The notes beneath the pieces are model-generated. The model had not been told where the DNA came from and did no database searches. It saw only the letters and a list, made by a program, of their open reading frames with translations. A stretch of 64,000 nt of DNA from Colwellia sp. 1_MG-2023 (GTDB lineage: Bacteria > Pseudomonadota > Gammaproteobacteria > Enterobacterales > Alteromonadaceae). The stretch spans positions 1-64,000 of the forward strand of contig NZ_JAUOPE010000008.1 in NCBI RefSeq assembly GCF_030546755.1, in the 5' to 3' direction. Positions 26,770 to 36,574 of the stretch are shown here, piece by piece. Each line of letters begins with the position of its first letter. Positions within the stretch are counted from its first letter, which is position 1. Position numbers and translations under genes: made by a program.

Positions 26770-28953
26770 ATGGCCTTTTTCAAAGAACTCAAACGACGCA
26801 ACGTATTTAAAGTAGCAAGTGTCTACTTGATCACCAGTTGGCTAATTCTGCAAATTATTGCCGTTGTTTCGCCTTATCTGCACTTACCTACCTTATTTGG
26901 CACAATAGTTACGGTAGTTTTATCCATAGGTTTACCCATTGCTTGTATCTTTGCTTGGGCATTTGAGCTTACTCCGGATGGATTAAAGTTTACCCGCGAT
27001 GTCGATAAAGAAAGTTCAATTAGCCATCATACCGGTAATAAAATTAATTACTTATTAGGTGGTGCCCTAACTTTAGCCTTGTGTTTTATCGGTTATGATA
27101 AATTTTTTACCCATCAAATAGATACGGAACAAACACTGTCTATCGCGGTGTTGCCATTTGAAGATATGAGTGCCGATCACTCACAAGAATATTTTGGCGA
27201 TGGCATGGCAGAAGAAATCCTTAACTCGTTAGCAAAACTGCCGCAATTAAGTGTTATTTCACGTACGTCATCATTTGCATTTAAAGATAAAGATAATAGT
27301 GTTAAGGAGATTGCTTCAGCACTAGGGGTTAACTATATTTTAGAAGGCAGTGTCAGAAAAAGTAGCAACACTCTTAGGATTACCGCGCAACTTATTGAGG
27401 CAAATTCAGGCGCTCATTTATGGTCTCAAACTTACGATCGCCCACTGGCTGATATATTCACGATTCAGGACAACCTCACCTACGCCATTACCCAAGCATT
27501 ACAATTAAATTTATTGCCTGAGCAAGTCATCAGCCAATCAGGCGAAACTAAGCCAGGCATGACAACTAACCAATTAGCGTACGATTTATTTATTCATGCG
27601 CGAGAATTGCAATATTTACGCACCACAGAAAGCCTAGAGCAAGCAGAACAGCTACTTAATCAAGCCATTGATTTAGATCCTAATTTTCTTACCGCTAAAG
27701 CTCAGCTTTACACTGTTTATCACTTTATGAGTTACTACGGTGTTGCTTCGGTAGAAAATACACAAGCCAAGCAAGAACAACTATTTAATGAGTTAGTGGT
27801 TAGCGATCAAGTGTTTGCGATGAAATACTTAGTTATCGGCTATCATATGGCGTATAGCAAAAACCTGTATCAACATGCTGCACAAGCGGTAACCGTTGCA
27901 GCGAAATTAAACCCATCAGATCCAATAATTCAAAATTTATATACCTTGTTGCCCAATATGATCAATGGTGATGTTGACGAGTCTATAAGGCGTCGGGAAG
28001 CGCGCTATCAAAAAGATCCATTAGACCTGATCAATACTGTTAATTTACTTTCGCAAACTGTTTATGCAGATATGAAAGATAAAGCTATATTTTATTTAGA
28101 AAAATTAGAGCAATTAAATTCTGAAGCGTCGATAAGCTTAACAACACAAATTCAATATTACTATTTAATGGAACATGACCTTAAAAAAGCCCTTAATGTA
28201 AATTTAACTCATAACGGTAAAAGCAGCGTTAGAAGTGATACTCAGCAAATACGCTTGTTAGCGCTGAACAATCAACTTAACGACGCGCTGACGTTACTTG
28301 AACGTTACGCTAATACTGAATCACAAATTAACACTCAAGTATTGGAAACCTTCGGCTGGCTAAAAGCTTATGTTGAAAGGTTTGAGCGTGAAAATATCTC
28401 TGCAAAGCTGGCTATTACTAAGCTTGAAGATAGCTTATCGAGCAAAGACTTAATGTTAGTTAATTTATGGCGAGATAGCCTGCTTGGCAATCTTGATAGC
28501 GTTGAACAATGGGCAAAAGGCTACCTTGCAAGCGATGCAGCACCCGATAAATTTAATCTTACTAACGTCGATACAATCGAGTTTGGTTTAATTTATAGCT
28601 TAGCATTTTACTACCATCCTAATAGCAACAACGATTATTTCAATAAAATTGAAGAGTTATTTAATGCGCAACTGCCTAGGTGTCAGAATAAATATTATAT
28701 TACGAATGGTTGTGTCCCTTTTTTGTATTTATCGGGCGACATTTCGCAACAACAGGCGGTAACTGACTCGCTGTCGTTACGAGCTATACTTGATGATAAT
28801 CGAATTGGCGATGATTTATTTGCCGATACATCATTATCGCTTTCTGGGGTAAACATCGATCCGCAATTTAAGGCATTCTATAAAGAACAAATACTCCCCA
28901 TGTATGCCAAAGTAAATGCCCCGATACACACTGCGATGAGTGCTGCTCCATAG
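26770..28953 (+). CDS. TolB-like/TPR membrane protein (module D)
   Basis: This 727-residue protein begins with a basic FFKELKRRNVFKVA segment, two or three membrane helices (about 15-60 and 92-108), then a TolB/FlgO-like domain (SIAVLPFEDMS, YFGDGMAEEILNSLA, YILEGSVRK, LWSQTYDR) and TPR-type helices to the end. Such proteins are common in marine gammaproteobacteria; some have an adenylate-cyclase or DNA-binding N-terminus, which is absent here. The function is not known. A close paralogue lies in module H, with a matching 130-bp leader. Confidence 0.75.
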   Translation: MAFFKELKRRNVFKVASVYLITSWLILQIIAVVSPYLHLPTLFGTIVTVVLSIGLPIACIFAWAFELTPDGLKFTRDVDKESSISHHTGNKINYLLGGALTLALCFIGYDKFFTHQIDTEQTLSIAVLPFEDMSADHSQEYFGDGMAEEILNSLAKLPQLSVISRTSSFAFKDKDNSVKEIASALGVNYILEGSVRKSSNTLRITAQLIEANSGAHLWSQTYDRPLADIFTIQDNLTYAITQALQLNLLPEQVISQSGETKPGMTTNQLAYDLFIHARELQYLRTTESLEQAEQLLNQAIDLDPNFLTAKAQLYTVYHFMSYYGVASVENTQAKQEQLFNELVVSDQVFAMKYLVIGYHMAYSKNLYQHAAQAVTVAAKLNPSDPIIQNLYTLLPNMINGDVDESIRRREARYQKDPLDLINTVNLLSQTVYADMKDKAIFYLEKLEQLNSEASISLTTQIQYYYLMEHDLKKALNVNLTHNGKSSVRSDTQQIRLLALNNQLNDALTLLERYANTESQINTQVLETFGWLKAYVERFERENISAKLAITKLEDSLSSKDLMLVNLWRDSLLGNLDSVEQWAKGYLASDAAPDKFNLTNVDTIEFGLIYSLAFYYHPNSNNDYFNKIEELFNAQLPRCQNKYYITNGCVPFLYLSGDISQQQAVTDSLSLRAILDDNRIGDDLFADTSLSLSGVNIDPQFKAFYKEQILPMYAKVNAPIHTAMSAAP

Positions 28954-29109
28954 TGTTTAACTTATTATTCTCTCTAGCTAGTGATGCTGCGCTGTAAAAC
29001 ATCCCCTAATGGTCGGTTTACCTGAGTTGGCACTTGGACCAAAAAGTTATCAGAATTTTCACACAGCCTGAGCACAACACAACCTTAAAATTCAGGAATA
29101 TTTGAATAC
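28954..29109. other. Non-coding end of module D
   Basis: No gene or clear terminator is seen between the TPR gene and the next arm. Confidence 0.4.
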
Positions 29110-29370
29110 CTACCTTAATTAACTTTTGGCTGACCTACTATCGCCGTAGACACACACATCGATCGCGTCTCTAACCGCACTAAATTTGCCATGGGTAAAA
29201 ACATGGTTGAAGTAGAACAAAAACTACTGAAAGTGGTGCCGGCCGAATTTAAAGTAGACGTTCACCATTGGCTTATTCTACACGGTCGTTACGTTTGTGT
29301 GGCACGTAAACCAAAATGTGTCGCGTGTATTATTGAAGGCTTATGTGAATTTAAAGATAAAACTGATTGA
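29110..29370 (+). repeat. nth 3'-end copy 5 with 15-bp arm
   Basis: The arm CTACCTTAATTAACT (29110-29124) is followed by TTTGGCTGACC (29125-29135) and reaches the stop at 29368-29370, again exactly 246 bp. The Trp codon of FGWP is now TGA, so the fragment would not restore nth as it stands. The rest of the frame is open and keeps D138 and the cluster cysteines. Confidence 0.92.
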
Positions 29371-29882
29371 TATATCGACTCCATTAAACGAAGAAACTAT
29401 CTAAAAAAATATTTTTTCAATTCCTATCATACCGTTAATCAGTTTATAGCGACTCCCCTTTGACAAGCAAAAGCTTTCTATGACAAAAAGAAGATCTGTC
29501 AGAAGATCCATATTCGGAGTTTATTAGCTATTTACGCTATCTCCCTGAGGATTTGCACTTGTACAGTGCTTCGTTTGTTAAATCAAAAATTTTGAGCCAC
29601 CTATTTTGTGCTAAAACAGTGAAACTTTTATTGTCGGTTTTAACCTGAAGCATTTACTTAAGTGCAATAAAAAATCTATATGTGATGACTAAATATCCTT
29701 GGCTACCAAATTTAATTATTGTTTAATTTCAATATGTCAGAAAATTTAACTGTGTCATTTTTATTTTTGAAAGGCAGTACTTTTTAACTTAAATTAAATA
29801 AAATTATTAGAAGCGAATTTAAAATTTCAACTCAATCGTACAATTGTGCTATAAATATTTTATTTATGTATAAGGAGCTTTC
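29371..29882. other. Non-coding left part of module E
   Basis: About 510 bp without a real gene. A 50-codon open stretch (about 29488-29650, reading DPYSEFISYLRYLPEDL) lacks a good start and may be a remnant of a lost gene; I do not recognise it. The promoter of the following lipoprotein gene must lie near the right end. Confidence 0.4.
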
Positions 29883-31985
29883 ATGCGTAGATCATTTAAA
29901 CGAATTTTATTAATTAGTTTTCAGACATTTTTTCTATTGGGGTGCGGTGGAGGTTCATCAGGATCTTCTACAACGACTCCTACTTCTCCAGTTACTACTA
30001 ATAGCCCTCCAATAGCTAATGCGGGTGATGACCAAACGGTATATGACTTAAATAAAGTCACACTGGATGGTTCTAATAGTAGTGACACAGATGGCTCGAT
30101 TAGTAAGTTTACTTGGAAACAAATAAGCGGTATATCAGTTGTTTTAAATGACTCTTCAACGGTTAGCCCTACATTTACAGCACCTAACGTAGGGGCTGAA
30201 GAAATACTTACTTTTGAGTTGCAAGTTACAGATAATGCTAATGGGGTAGCGACAGATCGAGTAGATATTACAATACAAGACGCTAATACTCCTCCTGTTG
30301 TAGATATTGAACAAGAGTTTGTAGTAAATGAACAGACCTTACTAACATTAACACCTACAGTAAATGACGAAGACTTGGATTCCATAGAGTATAGCTGGAT
30401 ACAATTATCAGGCTCGACAGCTGATATCAATAACCCAAATGATAAAGAATTAACAATCAATATTCCTGCTACAAATATTGACACCAGTTTGGTTTTTAAG
30501 CTGACGGTAACAGACAATGAAGGACTAGCAACAGATGTTTCAGTGTCAGTTCAAGTTAATGATGTAGCATTTACACTTGAATCACACTCTTCAGAAGCAA
30601 TTGACCCTGCTAATAATACCCAACAACTAAGTTTAAACTTTAATGAAGAGCTAGGAGCAGATATAAGTTCTGTGGAAGTATTTGAAAATGATGAACTAAT
30701 CAACTTTGAGATTGTTGCTAATGGAATTGCTTTGAATATTAAACCTCATGGTGGATTTAAGTATAGTTCTGATTACAGAATAGCCTTGTCTGAGTTAACT
30801 TCTTTTAGTAATTCTGATTTTCAAGGTTCTGATTTAGCTTTCACAACAAAAGCTCGTGATGAAAAAATGTTTGTTGGCGCTGTAGTAACAGATGGCGTTT
30901 TAAATGCTATGAATGTCAATGATAGCGCTTGGACGCCTGAATCACTTTTTACAATCCTAAATGAAAATGGCATTAATAATTTTCGATTAGGAAATCGGAT
31001 AGGTATCACCCCTGAGCTAGATGAAGCACCACTCGACGAATGGGATGATATTCTAAGTAACAATGATCTACCAAATAGTTGGAGTTCACGTGAACTTGCA
31101 AGATACACAATAACTAAAGGTGGTAAAGATGGAAACAATCATTCAGTATTCTTATTTCTAAGTGATGCAGCAACTCACGCAAGTACATATTATCCAGGCG
31201 ATGATTGGGCAGCCTTAACATTTGAACAACGTCTTGAAGCAATAGAACTCCATTCGGCTGAAGTGGCTCAATATTTCTTAGATTTTGGTGTAAATGTCAG
31301 CCAATTTGAGATTGGTAATGAAGTTGACTTTGGTATCGCTGGAATTCAGATTGGCGACGAACTAGTAGGCGAAGATATTGATGTAAACTTAAATGATAAT
31401 AGTGCTCAAGAAAAACTATGGCCATATCATGTTGCAGTATTTAATGCGGCAATAAAAGGCATCCACTCTGTTAATCCTACAGCGAAAATTGGGCTCCACC
31501 TTGCAGGTATGGCTTATAGCGAACAAAATATTTATTCTATTGGATTTTTTAAGCATATGATCAATGAGAACGTAGACTTTGATGTTATAGGTCTTTCATA
31601 CCCTTACCTGATCTTTGAATACAATGAAGGGATTAGTTTCCCTTACTTTAAAAATGATGATTTTAAATTTTTAATAAATTCATTGGCTGAATTAAACAAA
31701 AAAATTCAAATTAGTGAATTTTCATACTTTACGGACAGTACAAATATAAAAGTTGCAGTTGAACAAAGGTATTCAAATACAGAAGAAGGTCAAGCTAACT
31801 TTATGCAAGACTTTTTGAGCGAATTGAATAGATATCCGGCAATTGAAGGGGTTTATTATTTCTATGCTGATTATTATGATGAAATGGAGGGTCCAGATGA
31901 ACTTTCAGGGATTGGTTTATTTAGGAATCAATCAACTCCTAAACCAGCTTTATCTAGCAGTATAAAAAATTTCGTAGAAAATTAA
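29883..31985 (+). CDS. Lipoprotein with PKD/Ig domains and GH53-like glycosidase domain (module E)
   Basis: This 700-residue protein has a lipoprotein signal (LLGCGGG, lipid at about C21), a Thr/Ser linker, two PKD-like domains (about 40-130 and 135-225, NSSDTDGSI and TVNDEDLDS), an Ig-like domain (about 230-325) and a TIM-barrel-like catalytic part (about 330-700). That part fits clan GH-A: FEIGNE holds the likely acid/base glutamate and ISEFSY the likely nucleophile, the GH53 arrangement. It would be exposed on the outer membrane and may degrade galactan-type glycans. The TAAGGAGC site lies 6 nt before ATG. Confidence 0.75.
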   Translation: MRRSFKRILLISFQTFFLLGCGGGSSGSSTTTPTSPVTTNSPPIANAGDDQTVYDLNKVTLDGSNSSDTDGSISKFTWKQISGISVVLNDSSTVSPTFTAPNVGAEEILTFELQVTDNANGVATDRVDITIQDANTPPVVDIEQEFVVNEQTLLTLTPTVNDEDLDSIEYSWIQLSGSTADINNPNDKELTINIPATNIDTSLVFKLTVTDNEGLATDVSVSVQVNDVAFTLESHSSEAIDPANNTQQLSLNFNEELGADISSVEVFENDELINFEIVANGIALNIKPHGGFKYSSDYRIALSELTSFSNSDFQGSDLAFTTKARDEKMFVGAVVTDGVLNAMNVNDSAWTPESLFTILNENGINNFRLGNRIGITPELDEAPLDEWDDILSNNDLPNSWSSRELARYTITKGGKDGNNHSVFLFLSDAATHASTYYPGDDWAALTFEQRLEAIELHSAEVAQYFLDFGVNVSQFEIGNEVDFGIAGIQIGDELVGEDIDVNLNDNSAQEKLWPYHVAVFNAAIKGIHSVNPTAKIGLHLAGMAYSEQNIYSIGFFKHMINENVDFDVIGLSYPYLIFEYNEGISFPYFKNDDFKFLINSLAELNKKIQISEFSYFTDSTNIKVAVEQRYSNTEEGQANFMQDFLSELNRYPAIEGVYYFYADYYDEMEGPDELSGIGLFRNQSTPKPALSSSIKNFVEN

Positions 31986-32204
31986 CTATTTTACTTGTGT
32001 ATATGAATATACACAGTATTAACTCCCATTAAACAAAGGTGCTGTGTTCATACGTGGTACCTTTGTTATCCTCTGGACTTCCAAGCATAATGAACAAAAA
32101 GTAAGCGTCAGCAATACGAAAAACGTGTCCTCAACCTACTTTAAGACGACGAACCTAACCTGAGTACAAAGCACATACCTAACGTGTTTAAAGTAAATAA
32201 CGAT
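31986..32204. other. Non-coding right part of module E
   Basis: A palindrome (TGTGTATAT...ATATACACA, about 31997-32016) lies just after the lipoprotein stop and may end its transcript. The rest shows nothing recognisable. Confidence 0.4.
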
Positions 32205-32398
32205 CTACTTTAACTATTTTTTGGTTGGCCAACCATAGCGGTAGATACACATATTATCCCTGCACCAAACCTCACTAAAATTTATTCAGAAAAAACAATG
32301 AGTTAGATAAACAAAAACCGTTCAAGGAGGTATATATCGAACTTCCCTAAAATAGAGCCACTCGAAAGGATTAGATTAAAGATTTAAATCAAAGTTAT
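32205..32398 (+). repeat. nth 3'-end copy 6, internally deleted
   Basis: The arm CTACTTTAACTATTT (32205-32219) and core TTTGGTTGGCC (32220-32230) are clear, and homology to nth is readable to about 32300. Beyond that, short matches in the right order (near 32305-32330 and 32370-32395) suggest the end of the unit survives after a deletion of roughly 70 bp. The right limit is approximate. Confidence 0.7.
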
Positions 32399-32415
32399 TA
32401 TTTTACATCAAAGTG

Positions 32416-33189
32416 TCAAAAGCGTTCTTCATCTCGCAGAGTAAGCACTTCAAAACCGTCAGATGTAACCAAAATAGTATGCTCCCATTGAGCAGATAAT
32501 TTTTTATCTCTAGTGACTACTGTCCATCCATCTTTTTTGGTTTTAGTTTTGTAAGATCCTTGATTGATCATAGGTTCAATAGTAAAAACCATTCCTTCTT
32601 TCAGACTAACGCCAGAATCAGGTTTACCATAATGTAAAATTTGAGGGTCTTCGTGCATTTCTCTACCAATACCGTGTCCACAATAGTCCCTTACTACAGT
32701 GTAACCATACTTTTCAACGTGATTCTGTATTGCATTCCCTATATCACCAGTTGTCGAGTTAGGCTTTACTGTTTGTATGCCTTTCCACATAGCTTCATAA
32801 GTCACATCTACCAGTCTTTTAGCGAGTGGTGTTACTGTACCAAGACAATACATTTTACTACTATCAGAAATAAATCCATTCTTTTCTAATGTGACATCAA
32901 TATTAACTATATCGCCGTTCTTTAGCTTTTTCGCCTCGGAAGGTACACCGTGACAAACAACCTCATTTATTGATGAATTTAAAACATATTGGTAACCATA
33001 TTGTCCTTTGCTTGCAGGTCTAGCTTTCAAGCTATTAACAATGATGTCTTCGACAAAATCATTAATTTCCAACGTTGATTTACCCACTTCAACAAACCTA
33101 TCTAATTCATGGAAAACCTTAGCCAGTAGCCGACCTGATTCACGCATGAGTTTGATTTCTTCATATGTTTTGATATTGACACTATTCAT
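32416..33189 (-). CDS. map: Type I methionine aminopeptidase (module F)
   Basis: This 257-residue metalloprotease removes initiator methionine. All five metal ligands are present (D98, D109, H172, E205, E236) along with H80. Length matches E. coli MAP. It is probably an accessory copy, since the housekeeping gene normally sits by rpsB. It overlaps the ParD-like gene by 8 bp, so the two are cotranslated. Confidence 0.9.
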   Translation of the reverse strand: MNSVNIKTYEEIKLMRESGRLLAKVFHELDRFVEVGKSTLEINDFVEDIIVNSLKARPASKGQYGYQYVLNSSINEVVCHGVPSEAKKLKNGDIVNIDVTLEKNGFISDSSKMYCLGTVTPLAKRLVDVTYEAMWKGIQTVKPNSTTGDIGNAIQNHVEKYGYTVVRDYCGHGIGREMHEDPQILHYGKPDSGVSLKEGMVFTIEPMINQGSYKTKTKKDGWTVVTRDKKLSAQWEHTILVTSDGFEVLTLRDEERF

Positions 33190-33388
33190 TGATAAGTTTC
33201 ATGGTTGCAATATTTTGATTTTGTTTCTCTCGCTCAATAATTTGTTCGTATGTCATCGTAGGATTTTGCTCTGCAATCCGACCAATTTTCATCCAAAACT
33301 CTGCTTGAGAGTTTATGGAACGTTCCATTACTGAGCTGTTTTTCCTCACTTCCTCATGAAGTCCATCTGAAATTTTTACTATGCCCAT
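33182..33388 (-). CDS. ParD-like small protein (module F)
   Basis: This 68-residue protein starts MGIVKISDGLHEEVRKNSSV, which resembles the ribbon-helix-helix DNA-binding part of ParD-type antitoxins, followed by NSQAEFWMKIGRIAEQNP, a marker of the ParD-like family. A longer reading starting at 33454 is not supported. It overlaps map, as an antitoxin does its partner, but the partner here is an aminopeptidase rather than a known toxin. Confidence 0.75.
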   Translation of the reverse strand: MGIVKISDGLHEEVRKNSSVMERSINSQAEFWMKIGRIAEQNPTMTYEQIIEREKQNQNIATMKLINE

Positions 33389-33454
33389 AGTCACCCAAAA
33401 AAACATTCGTTTTGCTATAATTTGTAGCATATCATAACAAAACATACACAACAA

Positions 33455-33607
33455 AGTTTTCTGAATAGCAAATTGTATGGGTATATGATTTAGTAAAATA
33501 ATTAATAACCAGATATTCGCTTATTATATAACTCATATATAAGTGCCCGAGTGGCTATTTAGCCTTGAAAGCAGATAAATAAAATACATCAATGGTGACT
33601 GTTTTAT
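33455..33607. other. Non-coding start of the ParD-like/map transcript and right end of module F
   Basis: A/T-rich, presumably holding the promoter of the leftward pair. Nothing else is recognised. Confidence 0.35.
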
Positions 33608-33868
33608 ATACCTTAATTATCTTTTGGCTGACCGAACATCGAAGTGGTCACGTATAAATTTAGAATGGCATATCGCACTAAATTTGCCATGGGTAAAAAC
33701 GTGGTAGAAGTTGAGCAAAAACTACTGAAAGTGGTGCCGGCCGAATTTAAAGTAGACGATCACCACTGGCTGATTTTACATGGCCGTTATACTTGTGTGG
33801 CACGTAAACCTAAATGTGGCGCATGCATTATTGAAGACTTGTGTGAGTTTAAGGATAAGGCTGACTAG
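33608..33868 (+). repeat. nth 3'-end copy 7, mosaic
   Basis: The arm ATACCTTAATTATCT (33608-33622) and core TTTGGCTGACC (33623-33633) lead to a unit of exactly 246 bp ending at 33868. The first 50 bp are heavily changed (D138 is lost, Trp is TGA), while the remainder is close to the resident nth, with the NVVEVEQ allele and all cluster cysteines. This abrupt change suggests gene conversion. Confidence 0.9.
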
Positions 33869-34116
33869 ACTTATGTCTGTTTTAAGCTTTGAGAAACAGG
33901 CAGTGAGAGCCTAAAGTCAAAAATCGGCTGCGATGAGGAAATAACGGTTCTCTCAACTAAAGCTTAGTTTCCTCCTCCCAATCTTATTAATTCCAGCATT
34001 GTTTTCTGGTAATACAAAAATGCCATTTGAACTCACACTTTGGTTAAGTTCAAATGGCAGAAGTTCAAACGCATGGTTAAACAACAATATTATTTAATAA
34101 CAAATCTCAACTAACC

Positions 34117-36330
34117 CTAATCAGCTAGTTTTTGCATAAGATAAGTGTGCTGAAGAGCTAGGCGTTTAGCTGTTTCCTTTAAGTTAGCTGCCGCGCTGTG
34201 GCCCCCATCAATATTTTCGTAATACAAGAAATCATGCCCTTGATCTTCCATACGTTTAGCAACTTTACGTGCATGCGCAGGGTGTACTCTGTCATCTTTT
34301 GTTGATGTTACAAAAAATACTTCCGGATAATCACTTGCAGGGTCGACATTATGATAAGGCGAAATTTGGCGCAAAAAGGCACCTTCAACAGCATCTTCAG
34401 GGTTACCGTATTCACCCATCCATGAAGCGCCTGCTAACATTTTGTGGTAGCGCATCATATCGAGTAAAGGCACAGCACAAATAACTGCGTTAAATAAGTC
34501 AGGACGTTGAGTAAACATTACTCCCATAAGTAAACCACCATTCGAGCCACCTTCAATCCCTAGATGCTTAGGACTAGTGATGCCTTTTTCAATTAGGCTT
34601 TCAGCCACAGCAATAAAATCATCATAAATGCGCTGACGTTCGGTCTTAAGTCCTGCTTGGTGCCACTTAGGTCCATACTCTCCACCTCCACGAATGTTAG
34701 CAAGCACATAAACACCGCCATTTTCTAACCAAAGTTTTCCTCTGAGCGCGGAATAACTCGGGTTAAGAGAAACTTCAAAACCGCCATATCCATAAAGCAA
34801 TGTTGGATTACTAGAGTCCATTGCTATGTTCTTATTTCGGACAACAAAATAAGGAACTTGAGTACCATCTGAGCTCGTAGTAAAAAACTGTTCCGATACC
34901 ATTGTGCTCGCATCAAACCAAGCTGGCAGCCCTTTAGCTTTTGCCTTTTCGCCACTTGCCGTGTTGTATGTCCAAAGCGTATCAGGCTCTAAAAAACTCT
35001 CTGAGCTAATAAATGCAACATCTTCTTTATCATTCGTAGACCCTATCGATACAGTGCCATTAGCTGGGAAGTCTAGCTTTTCAGAGCGCCATTGGCCATC
35101 AACCAAATCAAATGCAAATGCGGCGCTAGTAACGTCTTCAGATATTGAAACTAGCAATTTGCTTTTAGTAGTACCTACATTGTTAAGCGATGATTTTTCA
35201 TTTGGACTAAACACTATGGTAACGGTCTCAATTTGGCCGTCTTGCATAAAGTCATGAATATCAAAACTGACTAAATCACCGGTTTTAAATCCGCGCCAGT
35301 CCTCGTTTAGCTGTACAAGCATTTGGTCTTTGAATAAGCCGTATATATTCTTCTTTTCCGGAAGAGGTAGGATAACTGGAGTTTGCGGTTGACCGTCTTT
35401 CATCGGTATCCATTCGTAAATAGAATCGTAAAAGGTAAGAGAGCGCGCATTCATTATTTCGCGCGATCCATTAGCCAATTCAAACACACTGCCCCAGTAA
35501 CCGACATCTTGTTGCTCGCCTTGACCAATCTCTTTCGCTTCTGATAAAGGAGTGCCACGTTTCCAAAGCTTAGCGATCATTGGATAACCGCTATCAGTCA
35601 TGGTGTTATCACCAAAATCAACGCCTATTACTACGTGATTTTCATCAAGCCATGACATTGAGCCTTTGGATTCTTCAGTAACAAATCCATCCTTAACCCA
35701 ACTCTTACTTGCCGTATTAAATTCACGACGCACAACAGCGTCTTTTCCGCCATCAGATAAATTAACAATACAACGCTTATAATCTGGGCCAAGGCAGCTA
35801 TTACCTTTATAAACCCAATTCTTGTTTTCATCTTTAGCGAGCTTGTCAAAGTCTAGTACCGTTTCCCATTTGGCATTTTCCGACAAATAGCTTTCGAGGG
35901 TACTCTTACGCCATACACCGCGAACATGAGTTTCGTCTTGCCAAAAATTGTGTACCTCGCCTCCTCGGTAAGATACATAAGGAATTTTGTCTTTCGAGTT
36001 AAGGATTTCTAGGGCTTCTGCCTGCATAGTGTCAAAACGTGGATCTGACATGAGTCTATCTAAGCTGCGAGTATTCCATTTATTTACATCTTTAAGCGCT
36101 TTTTTCCCCAATACTTCTTCAAGGTAAAGATGATCATTGTCTGTTTGGCCAGGCGTTTTGTACTCAATGTTTTTGTAATTCACTTTACTTAAAGTCTCTT
36201 GTGGTGATGATTTTGCTATAGCTTCTTCATGCTGTAATTGCTTGTTATCGTTTTTACAACCTGAAAGCCCTGCAATAGACAAACTTAGTGCTAGCCCTAA
36301 CGTCGTAACGCTTGTTATTGAAACTGACAT
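34117..36330 (-). CDS. Prolyl oligopeptidase family lipoprotein (module G)
   Basis: This 737-residue S9A serine peptidase has a lipoprotein-type signal (LSGCKND, lipid at about C25), a propeller domain, and an alpha/beta-hydrolase domain with the catalytic Ser in GGSNGGLLMG, Asp in KDDRVHPAHA and His in DGGHSAA. It cleaves short peptides after proline in known relatives. It would be attached to the envelope. Single gene in its module. Confidence 0.88.
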   Translation of the reverse strand: MSVSITSVTTLGLALSLSIAGLSGCKNDNKQLQHEEAIAKSSPQETLSKVNYKNIEYKTPGQTDNDHLYLEEVLGKKALKDVNKWNTRSLDRLMSDPRFDTMQAEALEILNSKDKIPYVSYRGGEVHNFWQDETHVRGVWRKSTLESYLSENAKWETVLDFDKLAKDENKNWVYKGNSCLGPDYKRCIVNLSDGGKDAVVRREFNTASKSWVKDGFVTEESKGSMSWLDENHVVIGVDFGDNTMTDSGYPMIAKLWKRGTPLSEAKEIGQGEQQDVGYWGSVFELANGSREIMNARSLTFYDSIYEWIPMKDGQPQTPVILPLPEKKNIYGLFKDQMLVQLNEDWRGFKTGDLVSFDIHDFMQDGQIETVTIVFSPNEKSSLNNVGTTKSKLLVSISEDVTSAAFAFDLVDGQWRSEKLDFPANGTVSIGSTNDKEDVAFISSESFLEPDTLWTYNTASGEKAKAKGLPAWFDASTMVSEQFFTTSSDGTQVPYFVVRNKNIAMDSSNPTLLYGYGGFEVSLNPSYSALRGKLWLENGGVYVLANIRGGGEYGPKWHQAGLKTERQRIYDDFIAVAESLIEKGITSPKHLGIEGGSNGGLLMGVMFTQRPDLFNAVICAVPLLDMMRYHKMLAGASWMGEYGNPEDAVEGAFLRQISPYHNVDPASDYPEVFFVTSTKDDRVHPAHARKVAKRMEDQGHDFLYYENIDGGHSAAANLKETAKRLALQHTYLMQKLAD

Positions 36331-36574
36331 CTTTAGTCCTTAATTTGATGATTTTTATTTTTAAGAGACCCAGTTTAGTTTGAACCTATCAAAGGTTCAA
36401 GAGACTGATGATTTGTCACTTTACAGAAGAGATAGGCTGTTGGTTGCTAATGGTAACGTTTAATAATAAAAGATTAGACATAGCTCTTTTTCAACGTCAA
36501 CTTTAACGCACATAAAACGCAGAAAAGGCGAACCTTTGTCACTTTATGTGGCGTAGTAGATGAAAACAAAAATC
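36331..36574. other. Non-coding right part of module G
   Basis: Includes the promoter region of the leftward peptidase gene. No other feature is recognised. Confidence 0.35.

Noticed and set aside
19843-33868. nth fragments as separate short genes
   Set aside because: They lack start codons, ribosome-binding sites and catalytic K120, and several carry stops; they are best read as recombination or duplication remnants.
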